A DNA stretch of 64,000 bases from Flammeovirgaceae bacterium (GTDB lineage Bacteria > Bacteroidota > Bacteroidia > Cytophagales > Cyclobacteriaceae): the NCBI GenBank assembly GCA_024638265.1, contig JAHEKQ010000010.1, forward strand, positions 1 to 64,000, given 5' to 3'. A model generated the notes under the pieces. That model ran no database searches and had not been told where the DNA came from. It worked only from the letters and a program-made list of their open reading frames with translations. Both the position numbers and the translations under genes were made by a program. The number at the start of each line of letters is the position of its first letter. Within the stretch, counting starts at the first letter, position 1. Shown piece after piece: positions 37,078-47,258 of this stretch.

Positions 37078-38409
37078 CTATGCAGCAGCAATTTGAGAAC
37101 GACCCTTTATCTTACCTGATTTCATCATTCCTTCGTAGTGCCTCATCAACAAATAACTTTCTATCTGTTGGAGAGTATCGAGGATCACACCCACCATAAT
37201 AAGCAGGGATGTTCCTCCATAAAACTGGGCAAAGCTTGCGCTGACCCCAGCTTGCACGGCAAACGCAGGCAAAACTGCCACAATTGCCAGGAAGATGGAA
37301 CCCGGTAAAGTAACTCGGGTAAGTACGCTATCTATAAATTCTGATGTGGGCTTACCCGGCTTTATGCCCGGGATAAAACCACCATTTCTTTTCAAATTAT
37401 CAGCAATGTCATTCGGATTAACCGTGATCGCCGTGTAGAAGAATGTAAACAGCAAGATCAGGATTCCAAATACTACGTTGTATTGCCAAGAATAGGGATC
37501 AGCAAAAGAGGCACCAATATAGGAAGCCACATCACTTGTGTCGCTCCACAACCCGGCCAGCAGGCCTGGGATAAACATCAGGGCCTGGGCAAAGATAATA
37601 GGCATTACCCCTGCTGAATTCACCTTGAGGGGAAGAAAATCTCTTTTACCCCCGTATAATTTACTGCCAATTACCTGTTTGGCATATTGAATCGGGATTC
37701 TCCTCACTGCCTGGGTAAGTAATACAACACCCATCACAACGAAAAAGAGTGCCACGATCTCAAGTACGAACTGGAGTGCTCCGTCAAGACCCTTTAAAGT
37801 AGCTTCCGCAAGGATGGATCCGGGGAATCGTGAAATAATACCGATCATGATCAGCATGGAAATTCCGTTTCCGATTCCCTTATCTGTAATCCTTTCACCG
37901 ATCCACATACAGAACATGGTACCGGCAATGAGTATTACTACACTGGAAAGCCTCCAGAACATCGTGGCTTCAATAATGGCATCTGCCGGGATGGCTGCTA
38001 CCACGTAACTGAATCCCTGGGCTGCGGTAATCGCAATAGTAAGAACCCTGGTGATCTGGTTGATCCGCTTCCTTCCTGATTCGCCCTCTTTCTGCATCTT
38101 CTGAAAGTAAGGAACAGCCACTGTGAGCAGCTGAACAACAATCGAGGCAGAAATGTAGGGCATGATACCCAGGGCAAATACTGATGCCCTGCTAAAGGCA
38201 CCCCCCAGGAAAGTATTAATGAAATCGAAGATGTTTTTACCATCGGTCGCGCTACTTGCCAGCTGATCCAGTATGACCGGATCAATACCGGGAAGTACCA
38301 CGAAAGAACCCAATCGGAAAATAACGAGCAATCCGAGAGTGTTCAGGATCCTTATCCGAAGATCCTCGATCGAAAAAATGTTCTTTATGGTGGTAAAAAA
38401 TTTCTTCAT
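37078..38409 (-). CDS. secY: Preprotein translocase subunit SecY
   Basis: A 443-residue channel protein of the inner membrane with the expected ten helices. The plug/early region LPGIDPVILDQ, PYISASIVVQLLTVAVPYFQ, ITRVLTIAITAAQGF, GMSMLIMIGI-like GISMLIMIGIISRFPGS and the cytoplasmic loop RRIPIQYAKQVIG are conserved, as is the C-terminal QQIESYLLMRHYEGMMKSG. SecE and SecG are encoded elsewhere. Confidence 0.98.
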   Translation of the reverse strand: MKKFFTTIKNIFSIEDLRIRILNTLGLLVIFRLGSFVVLPGIDPVILDQLASSATDGKNIFDFINTFLGGAFSRASVFALGIMPYISASIVVQLLTVAVPYFQKMQKEGESGRKRINQITRVLTIAITAAQGFSYVVAAIPADAIIEATMFWRLSSVVILIAGTMFCMWIGERITDKGIGNGISMLIMIGIISRFPGSILAEATLKGLDGALQFVLEIVALFFVVMGVVLLTQAVRRIPIQYAKQVIGSKLYGGKRDFLPLKVNSAGVMPIIFAQALMFIPGLLAGLWSDTSDVASYIGASFADPYSWQYNVVFGILILLFTFFYTAITVNPNDIADNLKRNGGFIPGIKPGKPTSEFIDSVLTRVTLPGSIFLAIVAVLPAFAVQAGVSASFAQFYGGTSLLIMVGVILDTLQQIESYLLMRHYEGMMKSGKIKGRSQIAAA

Positions 38410-38410
38410 T

Positions 38411-38857
38411 TTATGCAGTCTTCACTGATCCACCTGCAGCTTCAATAGCCTTCTGAGCAGTAGCAGTAAATCCATGGGCGGTAACTTCGAGCTTTGCCTT
38501 CAGTTCACCTCCACCCAAAATCTTTATTTTATCTTTCTTGTCGGCAAGTCCTTTTTCCACAAGTACTACAGGATCAACAGACTTGAGCTTATGGTCGTCA
38601 ACGAGTTTCTGAAGGGTATACAAATTGATCCCTTTATAAGCGACTCGATTGGGGTTTCTGAAACCGAATTTGGGTACCCTACGCTGTAAAGGCATTTGTC
38701 CACCCTCGAATCCGAGTTTCCTGGAATACCCTGAACGTGACTTAGCACCTTTGTGACCCCTGGTGGATGTACCTCCCCTTCCTGAGCCCTGTCCTCGACC
38801 AACTCTCTTATTGTTCCTGGTAGAACCGCTTGCCGGTTTTAGTGTATTCAGTTTCAT
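38411..38857 (-). CDS. rplO: Ribosomal protein L15
   Basis: A 148-residue 50S protein. The glycine- and arginine-rich N-terminus (KRVGRGQGSGRGGTSTRGHK) and the C-terminal signature VTAHGFTATAQKAIEAAGG identify it. One base before the secY start. Confidence 0.98.
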   Translation of the reverse strand: MKLNTLKPASGSTRNNKRVGRGQGSGRGGTSTRGHKGAKSRSGYSRKLGFEGGQMPLQRRVPKFGFRNPNRVAYKGINLYTLQKLVDDHKLKSVDPVVLVEKGLADKKDKIKILGGGELKAKLEVTAHGFTATAQKAIEAAGGSVKTA

Positions 38858-38858
38858 C

Positions 38859-39038
38859 TTACAGTTTCTCTATTTCAAGTAAATGTCCAACCCGGTTGAT
38901 CATTCCCTCCACCTGGGGTGTAAGTTCCACCTCAACAGAGCGATTGATCTTACCCAGGCCAAGCGCTTTAATAGTAGCCTTTTGCCTAGCCGGCCTTTTA
39001 ATTGTGCTTTTTACCTGTGTTACTTTTACTTTAGCCAT
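38859..39038 (-). CDS. rpmD: Ribosomal protein L30
   Basis: A 59-residue gene, ATG at 39038 and TAA at 38859-38861, reading MAKVKVTQVKSTIKRPARQK, then ATIKALGLGKINRSVEVE and ending VGHLLEIEKL. It fills the gap between rpsE and rplO, the standard place of rpmD, and shows the L30 motif ALGLGKINRSV. Confidence 0.97.
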   Translation of the reverse strand: MAKVKVTQVKSTIKRPARQKATIKALGLGKINRSVEVELTPQVEGMINRVGHLLEIEKL

Positions 39039-39043
39039 CTTTC

Positions 39044-39562
39044 CTAGCCATTAAAAACTTTGTTCAACGATACGCCTCTTTGCTGGGCGACAGTCACGGG
39101 ATCCCTCATTCCGGTCAGGGCGTCAAATGTTGCCTTTACCACATTGTGGGGATTAGACGATCCCTTTGATTTTGCCAGAACGTTGTGAATACCAGCACTT
39201 TCAAGAACGGCCCTCATCGCACCACCGGCAATAACACCGGTACCGGGTGCGGCCGGCTTAAGGAGAATATATCCTCCGCCGAATTTACCCGTGTTCTCGT
39301 GGGGTACGGTACCATTGATAATAGGCACTTTCACAAGGTTTTTCTTTGCGTCGTCAATACCCTTGGTAATAGCATCAGTAACTTCGTTGGCTTTACCAAG
39401 ACCATAACCTACCACTCCATCTCCATCTCCAACTACGACAATGGCAGAAAAACTGAATCGCCTACCACCTTTTACCACTTTCGCTACACGCTTAATGGCT
39501 ACAACCCTTTCCTTGAGGTCGATTTCGCTGGCTTTTACTTTCTTTATGTTGCTTTGTGACAT
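39044..39562 (-). CDS. rpsE: Ribosomal protein S5
   Basis: A 172-residue 30S protein involved in decoding accuracy. The double-stranded RNA-binding part has [20 protein letters not shown] and the C-terminal half [20 protein letters not shown]. Normal length. Confidence 0.98.
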   Translation of the reverse strand: MSQSNIKKVKASEIDLKERVVAIKRVAKVVKGGRRFSFSAIVVVGDGDGVVGYGLGKANEVTDAITKGIDDAKKNLVKVPIINGTVPHENTGKFGGGYILLKPAAPGTGVIAGGAMRAVLESAGIHNVLAKSKGSSNPHNVVKATFDALTGMRDPVTVAQQRGVSLNKVFNG

Positions 39563-39567
39563 ATCGA

Positions 39568-39915
39568 TTAAAATTTTAAGCCCCCTTCACGAGCTCCTTC
39601 TGCCAATGCTTTGATCCTGCCGTGGTACTTGTACCCGGAACGATCAAAAACTACCTTTTCTATACCGGCTGCCTTGGCTTTTTCCGCCAGTTTAAGACCT
39701 ACTTCCTTGGAATGCGAAACAGCATTTCCACCTTCTTTGAGATCTCCGGATGAAGCCGCAACCAATGTATGGCCCGCATTATCATCAATGATCTGTGCGT
39801 AGATAGCCTTATTGCTTCTGAAAACAGAAACTCTGGGAATCTCGGAAGTTCCTGCGATCTTCCTCCTGATTCCAAGTTTGATCTTTGTTCTGCGTTGTAA
39901 CTTCGTATTAGCCAT
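39568..39915 (-). CDS. rplR: Ribosomal protein L18
   Basis: A 115-residue 5S rRNA-binding protein of the 50S central protuberance, with [37 protein letters not shown] and the end [19 protein letters not shown]. Confidence 0.98.
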   Translation of the reverse strand: MANTKLQRRTKIKLGIRRKIAGTSEIPRVSVFRSNKAIYAQIIDDNAGHTLVAASSGDLKEGGNAVSHSKEVGLKLAEKAKAAGIEKVVFDRSGYKYHGRIKALAEGAREGGLKF

Positions 39916-39923
39916 CTTTCAAA

Positions 39924-40481
39924 TTATTTAGCTGCCTGCTTTCCGGCTTTCTTCCTTACATATTCTCCCACGAAGCGTACACCTTTACCTTTGTAAGGTT
40001 CCACCTTCCTGAGTGATTTTATTTTCGCGGCTACCTGGCCGATCAATTGTTTATCTATACTTTCCAGGGTCACTGTTGGACTCTGGCCTTTGGGAGTTTC
40101 CGCGGTAATCTTAACTTCCGGGGGTACTGCCAAAAATATATTGTGCGAATAACCTAAACTCATTTCCAGGTTTTGGCCCTGTACGCTGGCTTTATATCCA
40201 ACACCCCTGAGTTCAAGCTCCTTCTTATATCCTTCACTAACTCCGACGACCATATTATTGATCAGCGATCGGTATAAGCCGTGTAATGATTTGTGCCTCT
40301 TCGATTCCGAAGGCCTCACCAGGGAAACCATACCATCATTCTCTTCAATAGAGAAATCGGTACCGATCATCTCGTGTAACTCCCCTTTGGGACCCTTTAC
40401 CGTTACTTTCCCGGAGCTTTTTTCGAAAGTGTATGTTACACCTTCTGGGAGCGATATGGGATTATTTCCTATTCTAGACAT
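39924..40481 (-). CDS. rplF: Ribosomal protein L6
   Basis: A 185-residue 50S protein with two similar halves. SRIGNNPISLPEGVTYTFEK begins the first and VKITAETPKGQSPTVTLESI the second; the signature KIKSLRKVEPYKGKGVRF is at the C-terminus. Confidence 0.98.
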   Translation of the reverse strand: MSRIGNNPISLPEGVTYTFEKSSGKVTVKGPKGELHEMIGTDFSIEENDGMVSLVRPSESKRHKSLHGLYRSLINNMVVGVSEGYKKELELRGVGYKASVQGQNLEMSLGYSHNIFLAVPPEVKITAETPKGQSPTVTLESIDKQLIGQVAAKIKSLRKVEPYKGKGVRFVGEYVRKKAGKQAAK

Positions 40482-40493
40482 CGTCTCAAATCA

Positions 40494-40898
40494 TTAATAA
40501 ACGTAACACAATACTTCACCACCAATTTTCTCCTGTCGTGCCATTTTGTTGGTCATAACTCCCCTTGAAGTCGACATAATGGCAATTCCAAGACCATTCA
40601 ATACTCTCGGTATGCTATCAGCTCCTGAATATTTTCTCAGTCCGGGCTTACTCACCCTTTCTAGATGAGTGATGGCAGGTTGATTATTCTCCCTGTTATA
40701 CTTGAGAGCAATTTTTATCGTACCCTGCTTGTTGTCATCCTCAAACTTATACTGCAGAATGTATCCCTGGTCATGCAATACTTTAGTAATCTCCTTTTTG
40801 AGATTGGAACCGGGAATCTCAACCACCCTGTGGCCTGCTGTCATGGCATTCCTCAGGCGGGTCAAATAATCTGCTATAGGATCTGTTACTTTACTCAT
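40494..40898 (-). CDS. rpsH: Ribosomal protein S8
   Basis: A 134-residue primary 16S rRNA-binding protein. It starts SKVTDPIADYLTRLRNAMTA and has the C-terminal signature SRGVMTNKMARQEKIGGEVL. It is set apart from rpsN by 86 bases, the largest gap in the spc part of the cluster, which holds a promoter box and hairpins and may allow separate expression of rpsH and the genes after it. Confidence 0.98.
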   Translation of the reverse strand: MSKVTDPIADYLTRLRNAMTAGHRVVEIPGSNLKKEITKVLHDQGYILQYKFEDDNKQGTIKIALKYNRENNQPAITHLERVSKPGLRKYSGADSIPRVLNGLGIAIMSTSRGVMTNKMARQEKIGGEVLCYVY

Positions 40899-40917
40899 TT
40901 TATCTTTTAAATTACCA

Positions 40918-40943
40918 CAGCCCGAAATCGGGCTGCAAAGTTA
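40918..40943 (-). promoter_or_regulatory. Internal promoter box with adjoining hairpin before rpsH
   Basis: TAACTTTG on the minus strand (40936-40943) is a perfect TAnnTTTG. Immediately after it comes the inverted repeat CAGCCCGA/TCGGGCTG (40935-40928 and 40925-40918), which would lie at the very 5' end of an rpsH transcript. A second hairpin (CCCA-TTTT against AAAA-TGGG) lies upstream at about 40951-40973. Confidence 0.5.
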
Positions 40944-40984
40944 CTGAACTAATCCCAATTTTAATAAAAATGGGAAGTCGTTCT

Positions 40985-41254
40985 TTACCAGCTCGCTTTC
41001 GTCACCCCCGGAATTTTTCCTTCCGAAGCCATTTCCCTGAAAGTCACACGGGAAATACCAAATTTCCTCATGTATCCCTTTGGCCTGCCAGTTAACTTAC
41101 ACCTATTGTGTAGTCTTACTGGTGAACTGTTCCTGGGAAGCTTATCAAGTCCTTCCCAGTCACCGGCTTCCTTCAATGCTTTTCTTTTTTCAGCATATCG
41201 GTCTACCAGCTTCTGGCGCTTAATCTCTCTGGCGATAACTGATTTCCTTGCCAT
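40985..41254 (-). CDS. rpsN: Ribosomal protein S14, zinc-free type
   Basis: An 89-residue 30S head protein. [20 protein letters not shown] and the signature [20 protein letters not shown] are clear. It lacks the CxxC pairs of the zinc form, with only one Cys. Confidence 0.98.
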   Translation of the reverse strand: MARKSVIAREIKRQKLVDRYAEKRKALKEAGDWEGLDKLPRNSSPVRLHNRCKLTGRPKGYMRKFGISRVTFREMASEGKIPGVTKASW

Positions 41255-41256
41255 AA

Positions 41257-41814
41257 TTAATTATTGTTTTTGTTAGCGAACGGCATTCCAAACGCTTTTA
41301 ATAATTCATAACTCTCTTCATCAGAACCTGCCGTGGTCACAAAAGTGATATCCATACCGCTGATCCTGTTTACCTTATCAATACTGATTTCAGGGAAGAT
41401 GATTTGTTCCTTTACACCGAGAGTATAATTCCCCCGTCCGTCGAAACCCTTATCCCTGACACCCCTGAAGTCCCTTACACGGGGAAGGGCTACATTCATT
41501 AATCGATCGAGGAATTCATACATTTTGTCCCCACGAAGAGTGACCCTTGCACCAATTGGCATACCCTCCCTCAGTTTGAAGTTGGATACTGATTTCTTGG
41601 CATAGGTGGGAACGGCCTTTTGTCCGGTAATAGTAGACAATTCCTCCACCCCGATGTCTACGAGTTTCTTATCCTGGGTTGCCTCACCGACACCCTTGTT
41701 CACACAAATCTTGGTGATCTTGGGTACCTGCATCACAGACTTATATTGGAAACGTTCCTTAAGGGCAGGAATGATCTCTTTGTGATATCTATCTTTTAAT
41801 CTTGGACTATGCAT
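41257..41814 (-). CDS. rplE: Ribosomal protein L5
   Basis: A 185-residue 5S rRNA-binding protein. ATG 41814 ([20 protein letters not shown]) is used; the frame continues upstream but only across rplX. Motifs: [20 protein letters not shown] and [20 protein letters not shown]. It overlaps rplX by eight bases, so the two are probably translationally coupled. Confidence 0.98.
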   Translation of the reverse strand: MHSPRLKDRYHKEIIPALKERFQYKSVMQVPKITKICVNKGVGEATQDKKLVDIGVEELSTITGQKAVPTYAKKSVSNFKLREGMPIGARVTLRGDKMYEFLDRLMNVALPRVRDFRGVRDKGFDGRGNYTLGVKEQIIFPEISIDKVNRISGMDITFVTTAGSDEESYELLKAFGMPFANKNNN

Positions 41815-42136
41815 CTTTGATAAATTCTCCTGTTTTCTTTGAGTATCTCTGCAGTTTACCCTTGTCATTGAGCTTCCTGCCAATGCGGGTAGCCTCTCCG
41901 GTAGCCGGATCAACCAGCTTGAGGTTGCTGATATGTACTGCAGCTTCCGTAGTCTCAATACCACCTTCCGGTTTTGCAGCTGAAGGCTTGGTGTGCTTGG
42001 TCACCATATTTACCTCCTCGACGATGGCGCGGTTCTTATCCCTGAGTATCTCAAGGACCTTACCTTTTTTGCCTTTGTCATTACCAGCTACAACCAGTAC
42101 GGTATCTCCTTTCTTTATGTGAAATTTGTTCGCCAT
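41807..42136 (-). CDS. rplX: Ribosomal protein L24
   Basis: A 109-residue 50S assembly protein with a KOW motif ([20 protein letters not shown]). The start [11 protein letters not shown] at 42136 is chosen over a longer frame that would overlap rplN. It ends in TGEFIKDA, overlapping rplE. Confidence 0.98.
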   Translation of the reverse strand: MANKFHIKKGDTVLVVAGNDKGKKGKVLEILRDKNRAIVEEVNMVTKHTKPSAAKPEGGIETTEAAVHISNLKLVDPATGEATRIGRKLNDKGKLQRYSKKTGEFIKDA

Positions 42137-42146
42137 ATCTTCTTCC

Positions 42147-42515
42147 TTAGAGCACCTCAGGCGCCAGTGAAACAATTTTCATAAACTGTTTTTCCCTCAA
42201 TTCCCTTGCTACAGGACCGAATATCCTCGTACCGCGGGGTTCATCCTGGGGAGTCAAGAGCACAGCAGCATTATCCTCAAATCGGATATAGCTTCCGTCT
42301 TTTCTTTTAACTTCTTTTTTGGTCCTGACAACAACTGCCCTTGAAACAGTGCCTTTCTTAAGGCTGCTACTGGACAGTGCTGACTTTACAGTCACCACGA
42401 TCTTGTCTCCGACTCTGGCGTACTTTTTCCCGGTGCCGCCTAATACACGGATGCACAGTACCTCTTTGGCACCACTATTATCTGCAACGTTCAACCGAGA
42501 TTCCTGCTGTATCAT
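42147..42515 (-). CDS. rplN: Ribosomal protein L14
   Basis: A 122-residue 50S protein at the subunit interface. It reads [20 protein letters not shown] at the start and has [20 protein letters not shown] near the end, both diagnostic. Confidence 0.98.
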   Translation of the reverse strand: MIQQESRLNVADNSGAKEVLCIRVLGGTGKKYARVGDKIVVTVKSALSSSSLKKGTVSRAVVVRTKKEVKRKDGSYIRFEDNAAVLLTPQDEPRGTRIFGPVARELREKQFMKIVSLAPEVL

Positions 42516-42516
42516 C

Positions 42517-42771
42517 TTACTTAGCTTTTTCTAGGATTTCTACTAATCTCCACCTTTTGTTTTTACTGAGAGGGCGGGTCTCCATGATCTTCACGGTATC
42601 ACCTATACCACACTCATTTTTCTCATCGTGAGCGGAAAACTTGGTCGTCTTCCGAACGAACTTCCCATAAATAGGGTGCTTCACTTTTCTCTCGACAAGC
42701 ACGGTAACGGTCTTTTCCATTTTGTCGCTGACGACCCTACCAACTCTTTCTTTACGCAGATTTCTTTCCAT
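42517..42771 (-). CDS. rpsQ: Ribosomal protein S17
   Basis: An 84-residue OB-fold 30S protein, with [20 protein letters not shown] and [20 protein letters not shown]. One base from rplN. Confidence 0.98.
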   Translation of the reverse strand: MERNLRKERVGRVVSDKMEKTVTVLVERKVKHPIYGKFVRKTTKFSAHDEKNECGIGDTVKIMETRPLSKNKRWRLVEILEKAK

Positions 42772-42778
42772 CTGGATT

Positions 42779-42973
42779 TTAATTTTCTATTTCTTTTTGC
42801 CTTAAAGCTGTTTTCAACCTGGCGATCAGCTTCCTGGTTTCAACAATCTTATTGGGATTCTCAATAGGAGAAACCGCGTGTGCGAACTTGAGCTTTTGAA
42901 GGTTTTCCCTCTCACTACTGATCTTCTGCTTCAGTTCAGCTTCTGTCAATGCTATTATTTCTGAATTCTTCAT
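42779..42973 (-). CDS. rpmC: Ribosomal protein L29
   Basis: A 64-residue helical-hairpin protein at the exit tunnel. The start [20 protein letters not shown] at 42973 is chosen; the open frame upstream lies wholly within rplP. The signature region [17 protein letters not shown] is present. Confidence 0.97.
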   Translation of the reverse strand: MKNSEIIALTEAELKQKISSERENLQKLKFAHAVSPIENPNKIVETRKLIARLKTALRQKEIEN

Positions 42974-42975
42974 CT

Positions 42976-43395
42976 CTATTCGACGTAATCTCTTCTGACT
43001 ACAAATTTCGTCTTGATAGGTAGTTTTTGCTGAGCAAGCCTGAGTGCTTCCTGTGCCAGTTCCCTCCTGATACCTCCTGCTTCGAAGAGGATCCTTCCGG
43101 GACGGACCGTGGCCACCCAATACTCAGGTGCACCCTTACCCTTACCCATTCGAACTTCAGCGGGCTTTTTAGTGATGGGCTTATCAGGGAAAATCCTGAT
43201 CCAAACCTGTCCTTCCCTTTTCATTTCCCGGGTCATGGCAATACGAGCTGCCTCAATCTGCCGGGAGGTTATCCAACCGGGTTCAAGTGACTTAAGGGCG
43301 AATGCTCCAAAAGCAATACGATGTCCCCTTTGAGCAATTCCCTTGACTCTTCCCTTTTGCCTTTTTCTGAATTTTGTTCTTTTTGGTTGTAACAT
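42976..43395 (-). CDS. rplP: Ribosomal protein L16
   Basis: A 139-residue 50S protein near the A site. [40 protein letters not shown] and [20 protein letters not shown] are all standard. Confidence 0.98.
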   Translation of the reverse strand: MLQPKRTKFRKRQKGRVKGIAQRGHRIAFGAFALKSLEPGWITSRQIEAARIAMTREMKREGQVWIRIFPDKPITKKPAEVRMGKGKGAPEYWVATVRPGRILFEAGGIRRELAQEALRLAQQKLPIKTKFVVRRDYVE

Positions 43396-43416
43396 CTCTG
43401 TTTTCTATTATTCAAC

Positions 43417-44127
43417 CTACCTTTTATTTCTTCTCCTTGGACCATCCTGCTTTCGGCCACCCCTCTGCTGGGAAAGGCCTACGTTGGGAGAAAGGTCACG
43501 CTTTCCGTAAACTTCTCCTTTGAAGATCCATACCTTGATTCCGATCTTTCCGTACACTGTATTCGCTTCCGAAATAGCATAGTCGATATCAGCTCTCAAT
43601 GTGTGCAGAGGAATTCTCCCCTCCTTATATTGTTCAGTCCTTGCCATTTCGGCACCACCTAATCGTCCGCTCACCTTGATCTTTATTCCCTGGGCACCTA
43701 CCCTCATTGCGCTGGCAATTGCCTGCTTCATTGCTCTCCTGTAGGAGATCCTTGCCTCAAGCTGCTGAGCGATTGATTCGCCAACCAGTTTGGAATCGAG
43801 CTCAGGACGCTTTATTTCAAAAATATTGATCTGAATATCTTTACCGGTCAGCTTCTTGAGCTCTTCCTTGATATTATCAACCTCGGCACCACCTTTACCA
43901 ATCACCACTCCTGGCCGAGCTGTGTGAATAGTAACGGTAATCCTCTTGAGGGTCCTTTCAAGGACAACTTTTGAAATACTACCTTTAGGAATCCTGGCAG
44001 CGATATACTTTCTGATATTGTGATCTTCGATGAGTTTCTCAGAAAACGTATTTCCTCCGTACCAGTTAGAGTCCCAGCCCCTAACAATACCTAATCTCAG
44101 ACCTACAGGATTTACTTTTTGTCCCAT
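43417..44127 (-). CDS. rpsC: Ribosomal protein S3
   Basis: A 236-residue 30S protein at the mRNA entry site. The KH domain has [20 protein letters not shown], and the C-terminal half has [20 protein letters not shown] and a basic end. Adjacent to rplV with one base between. Confidence 0.98.
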   Translation of the reverse strand: MGQKVNPVGLRLGIVRGWDSNWYGGNTFSEKLIEDHNIRKYIAARIPKGSISKVVLERTLKRITVTIHTARPGVVIGKGGAEVDNIKEELKKLTGKDIQINIFEIKRPELDSKLVGESIAQQLEARISYRRAMKQAIASAMRVGAQGIKIKVSGRLGGAEMARTEQYKEGRIPLHTLRADIDYAISEANTVYGKIGIKVWIFKGEVYGKRDLSPNVGLSQQRGGRKQDGPRRRNKR

Positions 44128-44128
44128 G

Positions 44129-44521
44129 TTATGCTTCCTCTGTTTCTACAGTTTCTTCAACGGGAGCTTCTGTCCCTGAATTTCTATCGTCAATTACCAC
44201 AGTAATATGGTTGCTGCGTTTCCTGATCCTGTGAGCCCTTCCTTGTGGAGCGGGTCGCAGTCTCTTCAACATCCTCGCACTGTCGACTTTGATTTCCTTT
44301 ATATAAAGGTCTGCATCTTCCAGCTTGGCATCCTCGTTAAGGGCTTGCCAGTTAGCTACAGCTGAGAGCAGCAACTTTTCCATTTTATCTGCACCCGTTT
44401 TCTGTGTGAACTTCAGAACGTTTAGTGCATGACTTACCCTCTGACCTCTTATAAGGTCTGCCACCAGGCGTATTTTCCTGGGTGCGGTGGGATCGTTATT
44501 CAGTTTAGCAACAGCCTCCAT
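44129..44521 (-). CDS. rplV: Ribosomal protein L22
   Basis: A 130-residue protein whose extended hairpin lines the exit tunnel. [20 protein letters not shown] and [20 protein letters not shown] are typical. The end is a short acidic tail ([13 protein letters not shown]) not found in most L22 proteins. Confidence 0.97.
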   Translation of the reverse strand: MEAVAKLNNDPTAPRKIRLVADLIRGQRVSHALNVLKFTQKTGADKMEKLLLSAVANWQALNEDAKLEDADLYIKEIKVDSARMLKRLRPAPQGRAHRIRKRSNHITVVIDDRNSGTEAPVEETVETEEA

Positions 44522-44526
44522 GTCAA

Positions 44527-44805
44527 TTAACCTCGTTTATCTCTTTTGTTTCCTGCATGACCCCTGAAGTTCCTGGTAGGAGCAAATTCACCTAATTTGT
44601 GTCCAACCATGTTTTCAGTCACATAGACCGGTATAAACTTATTTCCGTTGTGAACGGCAAAAGTGTGACCTACAAAATCAGGTGAGATCATAGATCTCCT
44701 TGACCAGGTTTTAATTACGGACTTCTTGCCGGAGTCGTTCATGTCATCGACTTTCTTCACCAGCCTGAAGTCTATATAAGGTCCTTTTTTTAATGATCTA
44801 GCCAT
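44527..44805 (-). CDS. rpsS: Ribosomal protein S19
   Basis: A 92-residue 30S head protein. [20 protein letters not shown] and [20 protein letters not shown] identify it. Confidence 0.98.
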   Translation of the reverse strand: MARSLKKGPYIDFRLVKKVDDMNDSGKKSVIKTWSRRSMISPDFVGHTFAVHNGNKFIPVYVTENMVGHKLGEFAPTRNFRGHAGNKRDKRG

Positions 44806-44808
44806 GAA

Positions 44809-45630
44809 TTACTTTCGTTTTCCGATTATAAATCGATCTGAATATTTATGCTTTCTCCTGGTTTTCTTACCCTTGGCGTAAAGCCCGGTCCTGGACCTCG
44901 GATGCCCTCCTGAAGCCCTTCCTTCTCCACCACCCATCGGGTGATCAACGGGGTTCATAGCAACACCACGTGTTCTTGGCCTCTTGCCCAACCAACGGTT
45001 CCTTCCGGCCTTACCGAGGATCACGTTCATGTGTTCGGAATTTCCGACAGCACCTACGGTAGCATAACAGGCAGCAAGTACGTTCCTCATTTCACCAGAG
45101 GGCAACTTTATCGTTGCATACTTGCCTTCCCTGGCAACAAGCTGTACATAAGTGCCAGCACTCCTTGCCATCGAGGCACCCTTGCCGGGCTTCAATTCAA
45201 CGTTGTGTACTATAGTACCTAAAGGAATCTTCGCCATGGGAAGTGCATTACCAACTTCTGGAGCCACCTCGGGACCGGAAATTACCGTCTGTCCGACTAT
45301 CAGCCTATCGGGAGCAATGATGTATCTTTTCTCACCATCAGCATAAAAAAGAAGCGCCACTCTGGCGGACCGGGTTGGCGCATATTCAATGGATTTTACG
45401 ACGGCGGGTACGCCGTGCTTGTCCCTCTTGAAATCAACAGTCCTGACCTTCTGTTTGTGGCCACCACCAATATATCTGGCCGTCATCCTACCACTGTTAT
45501 TCCTTCCCCCGGATTTCGACTTGCTCTTGAGCAATGACTTCTCAGGTTTGGACGCAGTGAGGGTGTCGAATGCAGGTGCCATCCTGTATCGTTGTCCTGG
45601 AGTAACGGGCCTCAATTTCTTTACTGCCAT
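44809..45630 (-). CDS. rplB: Ribosomal protein L2
   Basis: A 273-residue 50S protein close to the peptidyl transferase centre. [20 protein letters not shown], and the signature with the conserved histidine [20 protein letters not shown], are present. Full length. Confidence 0.98.
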   Translation of the reverse strand: MAVKKLRPVTPGQRYRMAPAFDTLTASKPEKSLLKSKSKSGGRNNSGRMTARYIGGGHKQKVRTVDFKRDKHGVPAVVKSIEYAPTRSARVALLFYADGEKRYIIAPDRLIVGQTVISGPEVAPEVGNALPMAKIPLGTIVHNVELKPGKGASMARSAGTYVQLVAREGKYATIKLPSGEMRNVLAACYATVGAVGNSEHMNVILGKAGRNRWLGKRPRTRGVAMNPVDHPMGGGEGRASGGHPRSRTGLYAKGKKTRRKHKYSDRFIIGKRK

Positions 45631-45640
45631 GATTCCTTAA

Positions 45641-45928
45641 TTATATATCTCCGTAAAAATCAATCACTTCACCTTCAATGAGGGTAACAACCGCCTTCTT
45701 ATAAGATGGCTTCCTACCGCTTAGGATCTGTGACTTAGTATATCTACTCTTGGTTTTACCCAAGTAATTCATGGTGTTTACGCTTTCCACGTTTACACCA
45801 TACATATTCTCAACGGCTTTCTTGATCTCGACTTTGTTAGCCTTTCGGTTAACTACGAATCCGTATTTTCCGCTTTCGTTTTGTCCGGATGCTTTCTCCG
45901 TTATCAAAGGTCTGATCAGGATATCCAT
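45641..45928 (-). CDS. rplW: Ribosomal protein L23
   Basis: A 95-residue exit-tunnel protein that docks trigger factor and SRP. MDILIRPLITEKASGQNESG and KANKVEIKKAVENMYGVNVE are typical. Confidence 0.97.
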   Translation of the reverse strand: MDILIRPLITEKASGQNESGKYGFVVNRKANKVEIKKAVENMYGVNVESVNTMNYLGKTKSRYTKSQILSGRKPSYKKAVVTLIEGEVIDFYGDI

Positions 45929-45929
45929 C

Positions 45930-46556
45930 TTAATTCAATATTGTATTTAGTTTTTCAACCGAACCCTCACTGATGATCACACAATCTGCATTGATAAGAT
46001 CATACGTATTCACCTGGTCAGCCAGTACTACAGTGGCCGCAGGAATATTCCTGGCAGACAACCAGATGTTCTTGTTACTTTCGGGTACGACCAATAAGGT
46101 CTTTTTATCAGCCAGCGACAATGCATTCAGCATTTCAATGTAATTTTTTGTTTGAGGCTTCTCAAAAGTAAAGTCCTCGACAACTGATACATTCTTCTCC
46201 TTGGCTTTATAACTGAGCGCAGACTTTCGCGCCATCTGCTTCAATTTCTTGTTGAGCTTTACCGTATAATTTCTGGGCTCAGGTCCAAATACCCTTCCCC
46301 CTCCTTTAAATAAAGGATTTTTTATACTTCCTGCCCGAGCAGTACCGGTACCCTTTTGTCTCTTAATCTTCCTGGTAGAACCTGTGATCTTGGAACGATC
46401 TTTCGCAGCATGCGTTCCCTGCCTCTGATTGGCCAGGTATTGCTTAACGTCAAGATAGATTGCGTGGTCGTTAGGTTCGACTTCAAAAATCTCTTTTGAC
46501 AGGGAAACTTTCCTTCCCGTGTCTTCTCCTTTATATGTTAAAACCGATACTTTCAT
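45930..46556 (-). CDS. rplD: Ribosomal protein L4
   Basis: A 208-residue 50S protein with a tunnel loop. RQGTHAAKDRSKITGSTRKI, KRQKGTGTARAGSIKNPLFK and GGRVFGPEPRNYTVKLNKKL are clear. It overlaps rplC by one base. L4 regulates the S10 operon in E. coli; no matching leader is seen here. Confidence 0.98.
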   Translation of the reverse strand: MKVSVLTYKGEDTGRKVSLSKEIFEVEPNDHAIYLDVKQYLANQRQGTHAAKDRSKITGSTRKIKRQKGTGTARAGSIKNPLFKGGGRVFGPEPRNYTVKLNKKLKQMARKSALSYKAKEKNVSVVEDFTFEKPQTKNYIEMLNALSLADKKTLLVVPESNKNIWLSARNIPAATVVLADQVNTYDLINADCVIISEGSVEKLNTILN

Positions 46557-47188
46557 TATTTCTCCAGTATAACAGTTGAATTCTTCGCGCCGGGTACTGA
46601 ACCGCTGACAACAATCACATTTTCATCGGGCATCAATTTCATCACCTTGAGGTTTAAAACCTGGACCCTTGAATTTCCTGTCTGGCCTGCCATTCGCATT
46701 CCTTTGAAAACCCTGGACGGATAAGATGCACCACCGATAGAACCGGGAGCCCTCATCCGGTTGTGCTGTCCGTGAGTCGCCTGGCCTACTCCGCCGAATC
46801 CATGACGCTTAACAACACCCTGGAAACCCTTACCTTTTGATACACCAATGGCATCCACGAAATCACCTTCGGCGAACACCTCGTTGACGCGGATCTCTTT
46901 TCCCAACTCAACCTGTCCTTCAAACTCCTCTTTGAAATCCCTGAATTCTACCACCACCCGCTTAGGAGCAGTTCCGGATTTCTTAAAGTGACCTTTCAGG
47001 GCGGCAGGGGTATTTTTCTCCTTGCGTTCACCGTAAGCCAATTGAACGGCAGTATAGCCGTCAGTATCCTCGGATTTAACCTGTGTTACCACACATGGTC
47101 CAGCCTGTATCAATGTGCATGGAACTGAACGTCCATTCTCATCGTACATGCTTGTCATCCCTATTTTCTTTCCAATAATACCAGACAT
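46556..47188 (-). CDS. rplC: Ribosomal protein L3
   Basis: A 210-residue 50S protein. The start [20 protein letters not shown] at 47188 is the standard N-terminus; the frame runs on to a GTG at 47224 but adds a non-conserved extension. Signatures [20 protein letters not shown] and [20 protein letters not shown] are present. It is the first gene of the cluster here: rpsJ, usually just upstream, is missing, and a promoter box lies at 47251-47258. Confidence 0.98.
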   Translation of the reverse strand: MSGIIGKKIGMTSMYDENGRSVPCTLIQAGPCVVTQVKSEDTDGYTAVQLAYGERKEKNTPAALKGHFKKSGTAPKRVVVEFRDFKEEFEGQVELGKEIRVNEVFAEGDFVDAIGVSKGKGFQGVVKRHGFGGVGQATHGQHNRMRAPGSIGGASYPSRVFKGMRMAGQTGNSRVQVLNLKVMKLMPDENVIVVSGSVPGAKNSTVILEK

Positions 47189-47250
47189 CTCTAGTGCATT
47201 ATTTAATTGTTTTTTCCCGGACACAGTATTCCCCGGGGCAAAAAGGACTG

Positions 47251-47258
47251 CAAAGATA
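47251..47258 (-). promoter_or_regulatory. -7 box TATCTTTG of the ribosomal protein cluster
   Basis: Perfect TAnnTTTG on the minus strand, 62 bases before the rplC ATG. The leader would contain a five-pair hairpin CCCGG/CCGGG (47216-47220 with 47233-47237). No clear -33 element. Confidence 0.55.
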
